In this document: one piece after another, positions 1 to 11,436 of the stretch | How the letters are laid out: the number at the start of each line of letters is the position of its first letter | How positions within the stretch are numbered: position 1 is the first letter of the stretch | Origin: Beijerinckiaceae bacterium | Lineage (GTDB): Bacteria; Pseudomonadota; Alphaproteobacteria; Rhizobiales; Beijerinckiaceae | Assembly (NCBI GenBank): GCA_027531565.1 | Contig: JAPZSB010000007.1 | Span: 620,001 to 684,000, forward strand | Length of the DNA stretch: 64,000 nt | Direction: 5' to 3' | The notes under the pieces: model-generated | Told to the model about the DNA's origin: nothing | The model's input: only the letters and a program-made list of their open reading frames with translations | Databases searched by the model: none | Position numbers and translations under genes: made by a program

Positions 1-132
1 ACCGATCTTGGCGTGCTTGGCCATGCCAGCGCGACGCATGTCCATTACACGCCGTTCCGGGACGAGACGCCGGTTGCCCGGCCCAGCCACGAGATCCGCC
101 ACGTCTCGCGGATCGTCTGGGCCAGCCAGTAG
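1..132 (+). CDS. C-terminal end of an unidentified protein (partial)
   Basis: The first 43 codons of the window form an open frame ending in TAG, so the gene starts outside the window. The tail is rich in His and Arg and ends in RIVWASQ. It stops three bases before the stop codon of the convergent lysK, which is a normal gene junction and supports its being real. I do not recognise the family from so short a tail and assign no function. Confidence 0.45.
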   Translation, partial: TDLGVLGHASATHVHYTPFRDETPVARPSHEIRHVSRIVWASQ

Positions 133-135
133 CGA

Positions 136-1863
136 TCAGCCGCTGCGGGAACCGAGGAAGTCCCGGTGCTCGGCGATCAGCTCGCCGCGCAGCGCCTTCT
201 CGATGAGAATCGCCGTATTCGACAGGCCGTAGATCGCCGCGAACGAGCCGAAGCGGGGGCCGCGCTCTTCGCCCAGCAGGATCTGGTAGATCGCGCTGAA
301 CCAGGCATTGGAGACGCCCGGGCGCTCCGGCGTTGCCCCCTTGGCCTTGAAATCCTGGTAGCGCGGTTCCGCGCGGGCGACATCGTAGGCCGCCTCCTGG
401 ATCGCTTCCGGACCGGCATCGGATGGCAGGGCACGAAGCTTGCCCAGCAAGGCCTGCAGGGCTGCCGCCTCCACCTCGTCCGCCGGCTTGTAGGCCTTCT
501 TCGGTTTCACGAAATCCCGGAAATAGCGGATCGCATAGCCAACGAGATTGTCGAGACGCGGATGGGTTTCCGGCGAGGCCCCGGGCGCGTAGCGCTGGAG
601 GAAGCCCCAGAGCACGGCCTTGTCCTCGGCATTGGCCACGGCAACAAGGTTGAGAAGCAGCCCGAAACTGACCTGCGTGCCCGGCTGGTCGCCGGCCGTA
701 CCGATCCGCTCCGGCGCGGGCGGGTTGCCACCATGGATATGCCAGACCGGGTTGCCGAGCCGGTTCTTCTCGTCCTGCCGGCCGAAGGCATCGAGGAAGC
801 TGAGATACTCGTCCACCGCCCGCGGGATGACGTCGAAATAGAGCTTCTTGGCCTCGCGGGGCCGCTGGAACATGTAGAGCGCCAGGCTTTCGGGCGAGGC
901 ATAGGTGAGCCATTCATCGATCGTCAGGCCATTCCCCTTAGACTTGGAGATCTTCTGACCTTTCTCGTCGAGGAAAAGCTCGTAGTTGAATCCTTCCGGC
1001 GGCTCGCCATCCAGCGCGCGGACAATCTCTCCGGACAGCTTGACGCTGTCGATCAGGTCCTTGCCGGCCATCTCGTAATCGACATCCAGCGCCACCCAGC
1101 GCATCGCCCAGTCCGGCTTCCATTGCAGCTTGGCATGCCCACCGGTGACCGGCGTCTCGAAGGCCTTGCCGGTCGCGGGATCACGCCAGACGATCGTGCC
1201 GGCATCGAGCTTGCGCTCCTCGATCGGCACCTGCATCACATGGCCGGTTTCCGGGTGGATCGGCAGGAAGGGCGAATAGGTGGCGGCACGTTCCTCGCGC
1301 AACGAGGGCAGCATGATCGCCATGATCGCCTCGTACCGCTCGAGCATCAGCAGCAAGGTCCGGTCGAAGGCACCCGAACGGTACCATTCGGTGGAAGAAC
1401 GGAACTCGTATTCGAAGCCGAACTGGTCGAGGAACGCGCAGAGCCGGGCATTGTTGTGATGGCCGAAGCTCTCATGCGTGCCGAACGGATCCGGCACCTT
1501 CGTCAGCGGGAGGTTCAGCGCCTTCGCCAGCATCTCCTTGTTCGGCACGTTGTCCGGAACCTTGCGAAGGCCATCCATGTCGTCCGAGAAGGCAATCAGA
1601 CGCGTAGGGATCTCGCCGCCAGTGAGCGTCTCGAAGGCGCGGCGGACCATGGTCGTCCGCGCCACCTCGCCGAAGGTGCCGATATGGGGCAGGCCCGAGG
1701 GTCCATAGCCGGTCTCGAACAGAACCGCCTGCTTGCCCGATTTCGCGAAGCCGCCACGACGCTCGAGCCGGGCGACCAGCTTGCGCGCTTCCTCGAAGGG
1801 CCAGGCGGCCGAATTCTGCGCGGCATCGCGATAGGCGAGGAGGTGGGACATAGGGGTTTCCAT
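136..1863 (-). CDS. lysK: Lysyl-tRNA synthetase, class I
   Basis: Charges tRNA-Lys with lysine in the cytoplasm. The 575-residue protein is a class I enzyme of the archaeal type, unrelated to the class II LysS/LysU of enterobacteria. The ATP-binding signature is [10 protein letters not shown] near residue 55 and the KMSKS-type loop is KISKSKGNG near residue 310, both in the expected order for a Rossmann-fold synthetase with a C-terminal helical anticodon domain. The class I form is common in Alphaproteobacteria. The gene lies downstream of a periplasmic binding-protein gene on the same strand, 57 bases away. Met5 is a possible alternative start. No class II lysS is seen in this window. Confidence 0.96.
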   Translation of the reverse strand: METPMSHLLAYRDAAQNSAAWPFEEARKLVARLERRGGFAKSGKQAVLFETGYGPSGLPHIGTFGEVARTTMVRRAFETLTGGEIPTRLIAFSDDMDGLRKVPDNVPNKEMLAKALNLPLTKVPDPFGTHESFGHHNNARLCAFLDQFGFEYEFRSSTEWYRSGAFDRTLLLMLERYEAIMAIMLPSLREERAATYSPFLPIHPETGHVMQVPIEERKLDAGTIVWRDPATGKAFETPVTGGHAKLQWKPDWAMRWVALDVDYEMAGKDLIDSVKLSGEIVRALDGEPPEGFNYELFLDEKGQKISKSKGNGLTIDEWLTYASPESLALYMFQRPREAKKLYFDVIPRAVDEYLSFLDAFGRQDEKNRLGNPVWHIHGGNPPAPERIGTAGDQPGTQVSFGLLLNLVAVANAEDKAVLWGFLQRYAPGASPETHPRLDNLVGYAIRYFRDFVKPKKAYKPADEVEAAALQALLGKLRALPSDAGPEAIQEAAYDVARAEPRYQDFKAKGATPERPGVSNAWFSAIYQILLGEERGPRFGSFAAIYGLSNTAILIEKALRGELIAEHRDFLGSRSG

Positions 1864-1920
1864 CGGAATTCAGGGCCTTGACGAGCGGATCTGGTTAGTG
1901 GCCCGCGACCGGTGCGTCAA

Positions 1921-2829
1921 TCAATAGAAGGGCATCGGAAAATGCTTGAGGAGCAGCTTGGCATAGCGTCCGTCGCGGATGAGCCGCCAGAGCGCATAAT
2001 CCACCGCGCCGCGAAGCGTGGTGTTGCCCTGCCGGAACACAAGGCCCGCGCCTTCGCCGAAGAAGCGGCTCTCGAGGATGGGGCCGCCATGGAACACGCA
2101 GCAGCCCATCGAGCCCGAGCCGTTCAGCCAGAACGAGAGCGCGATCCCGTCGCCGAAGACAAGATCGGCCTCGCCCCGCCGCAAGGCCTCGAGGGCCGGC
2201 TCCAGCCGGTCATGGCGCTGCAGCCGGATGCCCGGGAAGAAGGCATTGAGGAATGCCTCGTGCGCCGAGCCGCCGATGACGGCAACCGAACGCCCGGCGA
2301 GTTGCCGGAAATCGCCGTCGGCCGGCAGCGTGCCGGACCGGATGACGAACCGTGCCGGCACCCGGTGCGTCGGCAGGGACATCTCGAAGCGCTGCCGCAG
2401 CTCCGGCGTGATCCGGTGCGCGGCGATGACGGCATCCGCTTCGCCGGATTCCAGCGCTGGCAGAAGCAGGTCCCATCGGCGCGTCTGGATCGTGCAGGGG
2501 ACGGCCAGCTCCGCGCAGATCGCCCGGGCAAGATCGACATGGAACCCGACCAATACGCCGTCACGGCCGAGATAGTTGAAAGGCGGATAATCCTCCTCCG
2601 TCACGAACCGGATCGTGGCACCGCGTGGCAGGTCGCGCCGCTCGATGCGGCGATCGGGATCGATGACCAGCGGCACGATGACGGGCGGGGCGGCGGCAGA
2701 AGCGCCCTGCGCCGCAACCGGATTGCTCGTGCCCTGGAGGAGCATGACGGCGAGGGCCACGGCATACCCCGCCCTTCCCCGCCATCCATTGAGGGAATTC
2801 GACGCCGCGGATGCGCGTTCGGCATTCAT
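1921..2829 (-). CDS. Periplasmic substrate-binding protein, family 3 (amino-acid ABC type)
   Basis: A 302-residue exported solute-binding protein. The N terminus has a hydrophobic segment (about residues 22-42) ending near VAAQG, a plausible signal peptide. The mature part begins with the family-3 pattern IRFVTEEDYPPFNYL and continues with GVLVGFHVDLARAICAEL, a ligand-contact region shared with glutamine, histidine and arginine binding proteins. No permease or ATPase gene is adjacent, so it is either an orphan subunit or a sensory binding protein. The ligand cannot be read from the sequence. Family assignment is firm and substrate is unknown. Confidence 0.88.
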   Translation of the reverse strand: MNAERASAASNSLNGWRGRAGYAVALAVMLLQGTSNPVAAQGASAAAPPVIVPLVIDPDRRIERRDLPRGATIRFVTEEDYPPFNYLGRDGVLVGFHVDLARAICAELAVPCTIQTRRWDLLLPALESGEADAVIAAHRITPELRQRFEMSLPTHRVPARFVIRSGTLPADGDFRQLAGRSVAVIGGSAHEAFLNAFFPGIRLQRHDRLEPALEALRRGEADLVFGDGIALSFWLNGSGSMGCCVFHGGPILESRFFGEGAGLVFRQGNTTLRGAVDYALWRLIRDGRYAKLLLKHFPMPFY

Positions 2830-2984
2830 TCAGGCTGGGCTCGCTTTAGGTCGGCGGCGCAAGGTGACCGAGCTTTCCTCGGGATGCAACGGCATTTCTC
2901 CGATTTGGGTGGTTGCCATGCTGACACTTTTGCGACAGGAAGCTTGCGTCATCTCGCAAGTGCGAAACATGCCGGGGAACGATC

Positions 2985-5663
<2,679 letters not shown>

Positions 5664-5669
5664 GGCATT

Positions 5670-5690
5670 CGGAAAGGATTAACCTTTCCG
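5670..5690 (+). terminator. Hairpin downstream of ppdK
   Basis: A perfect 8-bp stem CGGAAAGG / CCTTTCCG with a 5-base loop lies six bases after the ppdK stop. It is not followed by a T-run, so it may be a weak or factor-assisted terminator, or a 3' stabilising hairpin. Confidence 0.45.
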
Positions 5691-5794
5691 CTTAAGCCCT
5701 CCTGAACCCCGAGCGACGATCATCCCTTCCGGGACAGAATTTTCGCTTGCCTGGCATCCCTGAGCCACAGGGAGCCGGCGGGAACGGGGGTGCC

Positions 5795-6982
5795 GTGGCG
5801 CGTCACGACGCAGCAAGGCCGCATCGCAAGACACGGAGACGGGTGATCCCCGCCGCCGCGCGCCTCGCCATTGCGCGGAGCGCTGCCCTGCTGGCGCCCT
5901 GGAGCCTGGCGGGCGCCCTGCTCGTCTCGTTCACGGCCTCGGCCGGCCAGGGCACGCTGCATCTCGACAAGATCTTCAAGCGTTCGACGATGATCGAGCC
6001 GCATCGCGTTACCCTGCTGCCGCCGCGCCTGTCGGTGCTGACGCTGCACCGCGAGCGGAGCGAGCCGTCGGCAGAACCTGATGCACCGCTGCCTTCTTCC
6101 CTCGCTGCGCATATCCGCAAGGTCGACCTCTCGCGCGAATTCGAGCGCCAGCCCGAAATCGGCGTGCCGCTGCTGTTCCTGGTGGATCCTGCGGTGCTGC
6201 CGAAAGCCCGGCTGGAAGAACCCGTCTCGATGGAGCGCGCCAGCCAGGCGCTGATGGCCCGGCTGAGCCGGTTCGATATCCGCAGCAGCACGCCGGGCAG
6301 CCCCGGTGCCGGCGGCTCGATCACCGCCGCGCAAGGCAGGCTGTCGCCGCAGAAGCTGTCGCTCAGCCGGCCGGATGGGTCCACGCCAGCCGTCAGCCGC
6401 GCCGTCGCGCTGGCCTCGGTGACGCCCGCGCCTGTCGAGCCGGAGGTGATTGCCGCCGCCGCGATGCGCATTCCCGCCTTCGCGCATGTCCATACCGATC
6501 CGAGCGGGCGGGCGGCTGTGACGGCGAGATTACCCGTCGGTCCGAACTATCTCGGGCTGATCGATCCGGAAAGCCGCAAGCGGGAGCATCGCTGCCTGGC
6601 CGAGGCGATCTATTTCGAAAGCCGTTCGGAACCGGAAGAGGGGCAGGCTGCCGTGGCGCAGGTGGTGCTCAACCGCGTCAAGAGCGGGCTCTATCCCAGT
6701 TCGGTCTGTGGCGTCGTCTACCAGAACCGCCATCGCTACAAGGCGTGCCAGTTCACCTTCGCCTGCGAAGGCAAGAGCCTGGCCATCCAGGAACCGGAAG
6801 CCTGGGAAAAGGCGCAGACCATCGCCCGGGCGGTGATGGAGGGCACGCAATACAACGAGAATGTCGGCCATTCGACGCACTATCATGCGACCTATGTCGC
6901 ACCGTACTGGTCGCGCCGGCTGAAGCGGACCGACCGTATCGGGCGCCATATCTTCTATCGCCTCCGGCCGGGACAGACCTGA
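5795..6982 (+). CDS. SleB-family cell-wall hydrolase (exported)
   Basis: The protein carries a C-terminal SleB/Hydrolase_2 domain (last ~130 residues): [28 protein letters not shown] and the cysteine-bearing stretch CQFTFACEG. The glutamate after AEAIYFE is the conserved position used by this peptidoglycan hydrolase family. The N terminus holds an Arg-rich stretch and a hydrophobic segment, giving a signal peptide or anchor, then a long low-complexity linker with no recognised domain. I chose GTG 5795, which has a GGGGG tract five bases upstream; an in-frame TTG at 5747 is the longer alternative. In Alphaproteobacteria such proteins act in cell-wall remodelling, not spore germination. The precise bond cleaved is unknown. 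Confidence 0.85.
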   Translation: MARHDAARPHRKTRRRVIPAAARLAIARSAALLAPWSLAGALLVSFTASAGQGTLHLDKIFKRSTMIEPHRVTLLPPRLSVLTLHRERSEPSAEPDAPLPSSLAAHIRKVDLSREFERQPEIGVPLLFLVDPAVLPKARLEEPVSMERASQALMARLSRFDIRSSTPGSPGAGGSITAAQGRLSPQKLSLSRPDGSTPAVSRAVALASVTPAPVEPEVIAAAAMRIPAFAHVHTDPSGRAAVTARLPVGPNYLGLIDPESRKREHRCLAEAIYFESRSEPEEGQAAVAQVVLNRVKSGLYPSSVCGVVYQNRHRYKACQFTFACEGKSLAIQEPEAWEKAQTIARAVMEGTQYNENVGHSTHYHATYVAPYWSRRLKRTDRIGRHIFYRLRPGQT

Positions 6983-7124
6983 GCGAGCCCTGATCTTTCG
7001 TAAATATTCATCGTAAACGGGACAAGAATTTACCGTTAATTCTCGAACATCATCGATTTGCTGCCTGGATGATTGAGCCAGAGCCCCTTCTGCTTCATGA
7101 TTGGAGCAGAATATAGGGGGTTCC

Positions 7125-7691
7125 ATGCGTCATCTTCTTGCCTCTTCGATCCTTGCCGCATTCTTCATGGCCGGTCCGGCGGTGGCCGGTGGCGATTGCG
7201 GCGGCGCCTGCTACAAGCGCGTCCATCACCCGCCGGTCTATGGCACCGTCGCCGAGACCGTCGAGATCCGGCCGGCCCGGACCGTGGCGCGGCATGTTCC
7301 GCCGGTCTATGGCTCGACCCATGAAACCGTGGTGATCCGCCCGGCCCAGCATGTCCAGCGCGTCATCCCCGCCCAGTATCACACCGTCGCCGAGACCGTG
7401 ATGGTCGCGCCGGCCCGCAAGGTCTGGCAGGTCACGCGCGATGGCTGGGGCCGGGAAATCGGCTGCTGGGTGACGGTGCCGGCGCAATATGCCACGCAGC
7501 ACCGGCAGGTCATGGTCAGCCCGGAACGGGTCGTCTACGACACCATCCCGGCCGTCCATGGCACGCGTGAGCGCACGGTGCTTGTCCGCCCGGGCTATGT
7601 CTCGCACGAGACGATCCCCGGCGAATACGCCACGCGTCACCGCCACGTACAGGTCTCGCCGGGCTATTCGGGCTGGCAACGCCTGCACTGA
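7125..7691 (+). CDS. Small secreted protein made of ~23-residue repeats
   Basis: A 188-residue protein with a clear signal peptide (MRHLLASSIL... cut after AVAGG), followed by two cysteines (GGDCGGACYK) and then six imperfect repeats of about 23 residues with the pattern P-x-x-Y-x-T-x-x-E-x-V-x-V-x-P. An Arg/Trp-rich spacer with a third Cys (REIGCWVTV) separates repeats 3 and 4. A strong AGGGGG ribosome site lies five bases before ATG 7125, so the upstream TTG at 7101 is not needed. I do not recognise a named family. Composition suggests an exported beta-rich repeat protein, perhaps associated with the envelope. Confidence 0.75.
   Translation: MRHLLASSILAAFFMAGPAVAGGDCGGACYKRVHHPPVYGTVAETVEIRPARTVARHVPPVYGSTHETVVIRPAQHVQRVIPAQYHTVAETVMVAPARKVWQVTRDGWGREIGCWVTVPAQYATQHRQVMVSPERVVYDTIPAVHGTRERTVLVRPGYVSHETIPGEYATRHRHVQVSPGYSGWQRLH
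7230..7688 (+). repeat. Six imperfect ~69-bp coding repeats
   Basis: Within the secreted protein at 7125, units begin with PPVYGTVAETVEIRPAR, PPVYGSTHETVVIRPAQ, PAQYHTVAETVMVAPAR, PAQYATQHRQVMVSPER, PAVHGTRERTVLVRPG and PGEYATRHRHVQVSPG. Copies 1 to 3 are closest to each other, as expected from local duplication followed by drift. Confidence 0.7.
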
Positions 7692-7737
7692 ACGCAGCGT
7701 TTCCGCGGACCGCACGTTTTCCACTGACCGAAGCCGG

Positions 7738-8610
7738 TCAGGTCATCGCGATATCGAGCCCCAGGTCGAGAACCGGGGCGGAATGCGTGAGGGCTCCGAC
7801 CGAGATCAGATCCACCCCGGTGGCGGCAATCCCCGTCACCGTCTCGAGAGAGACGCCGCCCGAGGCCTCCGCCAGCATGGCCGGGCGCCGCGCCCGGATC
7901 CGGCCCACGGCCTCGCGCAGCCGGTCAGGGCCCATATTGTCCAGCAGCACGACATCCGCGCCCTCGGCCAGAACCTCGTCCAGCTGCTCCAGCGTATCAA
8001 CCTCGATCTCGATCTTCACCAGATGGCCGCCACCGCGTTTCGCTGCCTGCAAGGCGGGGATGATGCCGCCGGCCACGGCGACATGGTTGTCCTTGATCAG
8101 GATGGCATCGAACAGGCCGAAGCGATGGTTGCGGCCGCCGCCACAGGCCACCGCATGTTTCTCGAAGGCGCGCAGTCCTGGCGTCGTCTTGCGGGTGCAG
8201 ACGATCGAGGCCTGCGTCCCGGCGATGCGCCGGACATACTCGGCTGTCAGCGTGGCGACGCCTGAAAGGCGCCCGACGAAGTTGAGCGCCGTCCTCTCCG
8301 CTGCGAGAATGGCGCGCGCATCACCCGTGACCGAAAGGACCGGTTGCCCCGGCGCGAGCACGGCACCGTCATCGACAGCGAAAGTTACGGCAAGGTGTTC
8401 ATCCAGCTGCCGGAAGGCCTCGGCGGCCAGCGCGAGGCCCGCCACGACACCCGGCTTGCGGGCGACCATGGCCAAACGGGCCTGCTGACCCTGCGGGATG
8501 CAGACCCGTGACGTGATATCGCCGGCAAGGCCGAGATCCTCGGCAAGGGCGAGCCGGACAGCATCCTGCACCAGATTGGCCGGGAGAAGGGCAGCCAGGG
8601 GTCCGATCAT
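7738..8610 (-). CDS. nadC: Nicotinate-nucleotide pyrophosphorylase (carboxylating)
   Basis: Converts quinolinate and PRPP to nicotinate mononucleotide, CO2 and PPi, the third step of de novo NAD synthesis. The 290-residue length is standard. Seen are the family motifs [31 protein letters not shown] with the active-site Arg/Lys/His set, and the C-terminal barrel motifs EIEVDTLEQ and [11 protein letters not shown]. It is the last gene of the leftward nadA-nadB-nadC operon and overlaps the nadB stop by four bases, so translation is probably coupled. Confidence 0.97.
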   Translation of the reverse strand: MIGPLAALLPANLVQDAVRLALAEDLGLAGDITSRVCIPQGQQARLAMVARKPGVVAGLALAAEAFRQLDEHLAVTFAVDDGAVLAPGQPVLSVTGDARAILAAERTALNFVGRLSGVATLTAEYVRRIAGTQASIVCTRKTTPGLRAFEKHAVACGGGRNHRFGLFDAILIKDNHVAVAGGIIPALQAAKRGGGHLVKIEIEVDTLEQLDEVLAEGADVVLLDNMGPDRLREAVGRIRARRPAMLAEASGGVSLETVTGIAATGVDLISVGALTHSAPVLDLGLDIAMT

Positions 8611-10163
8611 GCCAGCGCTCCCTTTTCCGCGAGATAGCGCTCGACCAGATGGCCGGGAAACGGCGCCTCGCTCGTTGTCGCGGCAGGATCCGCGGCCGGA
8701 TAATCGGTTCGGAAATGGGCCCCGCGGGATTCCCGGCGCTCCAGTGCCGAGGCGGCGATCAGCAGGGCCGCCGTCGTCATCCGGAACACGGTACGGGAGC
8801 GGGTGGAGAGACGCAGCGCCATCAACTCATCAAGCGCCAGCTGCATGTCCGGCCCGTTCCGCACCACGCCGAACCGTTCGGCCATCAGCCGGCGGACCTT
8901 GGCGATCTCGTCCATCGGTTCCGGCTGCGGATTGGCGATCGACCGGTCGAGGATCCGGACGGGCGAGCCGGCCTCTCCGAGATCGGCACGGATATGCTCG
9001 GCCGCCCGCGCCGCGAAGACCACCGCTTCCAGCAGCGAATTGGAGGCGAGGCGATTGGCGCCATGCACACCCGTGCAGGCCACTTCGCCGACAGCGTAGA
9101 GGCCTTTCAGAGAGGTGAGGCCATTCTCGTCGGTTGCGACGCCGCCCATATGGTAATGCTCGGCCGGTGCAACGGGGATCGGCTCCTTCACGGGATCGAT
9201 TCCGGCGGCACGGCAACGGGCATAGACGGCCGGGAAGGCCTCGGGAAAGCGGTCGCCGATCGCCGCGCGGGCATCGAGCATGGGCCGTCGCCCGGCCACC
9301 CACTCGGCGAAAACCGCGCGGGCAACGATGTCCCGGGGGGCCAGTTCGCCATCCGGATGATGGGCGAGGGCAAAGCGCTCGCCCGACTTGTTGATGAGGA
9401 TCGCACCTTCGCCGCGCAGGGCTTCCGTAGCGAGGGGCGCCGGGTCGAGCCCGATATCCAGCGCCGTCGGGTGGAACTGGACGAATTCGGCATTGGCCAC
9501 CCGCGCACCGGCCAATGAGGCCATGGCGAGACCGAGACCGCGCGCCTCGGGCGGATTGGTCGACCGGGCGAAAAGCTGGCCGACGCCGCCCGTCGCCAGA
9601 ACGATGCGGTCGGCCCGCATGAAGCCGCCGGCGCGATCGAAATTCTCGTGGATGAACTCCACGCTGGCCCCGATGACCGTATCCTCCGGCCATTTCTCGA
9701 GTTCAAGCGCCTCGACGCCCTCGAGGACACGGATGGAGGGCGTGCGCCGCACAGCGGCAACCAGTGCCTCCATGATCGCCGCGCCGGCCATGTCGCCACG
9801 GACGCGGACGATGCGGTTGGCGGAATGTGCGGCCTCGCGCGACTGGACGAGGCGCCCCTCGAGGTCCCGGTCGAAGGGGACCCCGAAAGCGAGCAGGTCA
9901 TGGATCCGGTCATTCGCCTCGCTGGCCATCAGCCGGACCATGCGCTCGTCGCAGAGACCGGCCCCGGCGGCGAGGGTATCGGCGACATGCTTGTCGACCG
10001 AATCTCCCTCGCCGATCGCCGCGGCAATCCCGCCCTGAGCCCAGGCCGAGGAAGCCCCCTGTCCGAGCGGGAGCGGGCTGATGATGGTGCAGGGGAGCGG
10101 GCTCAGCTTCAGCGCCGTGAAGAGCCCGGCGAGCCCGCCGCCGATGACAAGGACCGAAGCCAT
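8607..10163 (-). CDS. nadB: L-aspartate oxidase
   Basis: FAD enzyme that oxidises L-aspartate to iminoaspartate for quinolinate synthesis. The 518-residue frame from ATG 10163 starts directly with the Rossmann FAD motif [15 protein letters not shown], which fixes the start; the much longer open frame upstream overlaps nadA and is not used. Further motifs are [12 protein letters not shown], the substrate-loop region [15 protein letters not shown] and [13 protein letters not shown], all shared with the succinate dehydrogenase/fumarate reductase flavoprotein family. It lies between nadA (23-base gap) and nadC (4-base overlap). Confidence 0.96.
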   Translation of the reverse strand: MASVLVIGGGLAGLFTALKLSPLPCTIISPLPLGQGASSAWAQGGIAAAIGEGDSVDKHVADTLAAGAGLCDERMVRLMASEANDRIHDLLAFGVPFDRDLEGRLVQSREAAHSANRIVRVRGDMAGAAIMEALVAAVRRTPSIRVLEGVEALELEKWPEDTVIGASVEFIHENFDRAGGFMRADRIVLATGGVGQLFARSTNPPEARGLGLAMASLAGARVANAEFVQFHPTALDIGLDPAPLATEALRGEGAILINKSGERFALAHHPDGELAPRDIVARAVFAEWVAGRRPMLDARAAIGDRFPEAFPAVYARCRAAGIDPVKEPIPVAPAEHYHMGGVATDENGLTSLKGLYAVGEVACTGVHGANRLASNSLLEAVVFAARAAEHIRADLGEAGSPVRILDRSIANPQPEPMDEIAKVRRLMAERFGVVRNGPDMQLALDELMALRLSTRSRTVFRMTTAALLIAASALERRESRGAHFRTDYPAADPAATTSEAPFPGHLVERYLAEKGALA

Positions 10164-10186
10164 GGAGAAATCCCGGTTCCTGCAGC

Positions 10187-11260
10187 TCAGTTCTGCAGGT
10201 TGATCATCCGCTCGACCGAGCGGCGGGCCCGCACGGCCAGTTCTTCGGGGATCTCGACGCGATGCTGGAGCGTGAGCAGGCTGTCGAGAATCTTCGGCAG
10301 CGTGATGCGCTTCATATGCGGGCAGAGATTGCACGGGCGGACAAACTCGACATCCCGGGCCGAGGCGGCAACATTGTCCGCCATCGAGCATTCCGTGACG
10401 AGCAGGACCTTCCCGCCCTTCTGGGCTGTCGCGTAGTCGATCATCCCGGCGGTCGAGCCGGTAAAGTCGGCCTCCGCGATGACATCGGGCGGGCATTCGG
10501 GATGCGCGATGATGCGGATCGACGGGTCAGCCTCGCGATATCGGCGCAGCTCCTCGCCGGTGAAGCGCTCATGCACCTCGCAGGCGCCATGCCAGGAAAT
10601 GATCTGCACCTTGGTCTTCGAGGCGACGTATTTGGCGAGATACTGGTCCGGCACGAAGAGAACGCGGTCGACGCCAAGGCTCTCGACAACCTGCACCGCA
10701 TTGGCGGAGGTGCAGCAGATATCGACTTCCGCCTTCACTTCGGCCGAGGTGTTGACATAGGCGACGACCGGAACGCCGGGATAGGCCTCGCGCAGACGGC
10801 GGATATCCGCCCCAGTGATCGAGGAGGCGAGCGAGCAACCGGCCTTCAGGTCCGGGATGAGAACCATCTTGTCCGGGTTCAGCAGCTTCGAGGTCTCGGC
10901 CATGAAATGCACGCCGCCCTGCACGATGATGCGCGCGGTGCTGCGCGCCGCCAGCTTGGCAAGCTGGAGGCTGTCCCCGACCACGTCGGCGACGCAATTG
11001 TAGATTTCGGGCGTCTGGTAGTTATGCGCCAGGATCACCGCATCCCGCTCCTTCTTGAGCCGGTTGATGGCGGCGACATAGGGAGCGTGAAACGGCCACT
11101 CGACCGGGGGCACCACGTGCTTCACTCGGTCGTAGAGATGCGCCGTCTCGGCGGCAACCTCGGGCGTGTAGGAGAGGTCGGGCATCGGCAGGATCCGGTT
11201 CTCCCCGGATTCCGGGCCGTTTGCCTTCGCTGTCATCGTGGCCGGAACTGTCAGCGTCAT
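10187..11260 (-). CDS. nadA: Quinolinate synthase A
   Basis: Condenses iminoaspartate with dihydroxyacetone phosphate to quinolinate, using a [4Fe-4S] cluster. The 357-residue protein shows [10 protein letters not shown] near residue 78, [11 protein letters not shown] (Cys142), DICCTSANA (Cys182/183) and [10 protein letters not shown] near the C terminus, which together supply the cluster cysteines. ATG 11260 is preceded by GGAGG at eight bases, supporting this start over Met9 or Met26. It is the first gene of nadABC; a dyad 39 bases upstream is a candidate operator. Confidence 0.97.
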   Translation of the reverse strand: MTLTVPATMTAKANGPESGENRILPMPDLSYTPEVAAETAHLYDRVKHVVPPVEWPFHAPYVAAINRLKKERDAVILAHNYQTPEIYNCVADVVGDSLQLAKLAARSTARIIVQGGVHFMAETSKLLNPDKMVLIPDLKAGCSLASSITGADIRRLREAYPGVPVVAYVNTSAEVKAEVDICCTSANAVQVVESLGVDRVLFVPDQYLAKYVASKTKVQIISWHGACEVHERFTGEELRRYREADPSIRIIAHPECPPDVIAEADFTGSTAGMIDYATAQKGGKVLLVTECSMADNVAASARDVEFVRPCNLCPHMKRITLPKILDSLLTLQHRVEIPEELAVRARRSVERMINLQN

Positions 11261-11298
11261 CTCGGTTTCCTCCAGAGCCAGAAGCTGGCTACGGATAT

Positions 11299-11315
11299 AT
11301 GCTCATTTTGAGTAT
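11299..11315. promoter_or_regulatory. Dyad upstream of nadA, candidate NAD-pathway operator
   Basis: ATGCTCA-TTT-TGAGTAT is an inverted repeat with one mismatch, placed 39 bases before the nadA start. Alphaproteobacterial nadABC operons are known to be controlled by dedicated repressors such as NadQ or NrtR. The position and symmetry fit such a site, but no regulator gene is present here, so naming the protein would be a guess. Confidence 0.5.
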
Positions 11316-11436
11316 TTCCATTACACGGTTTCCGCCGGAAAAGCTAGAGCGAATCCAGACGTTCTCAGCAGGCTTGCCAAACGAGGAATATTGTCCTATC
11401 CTTGGCACATTGCTTTGATCATTCTGTGCCTTCACG

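Noticed and set aside
166-1881. Long plus-strand open frame opposite lysK
   Set aside because: It is antisense to a complete, motif-rich lysyl-tRNA synthetase and its composition is the Arg/Leu-rich type produced by the opposite strand of G+C-rich genes.
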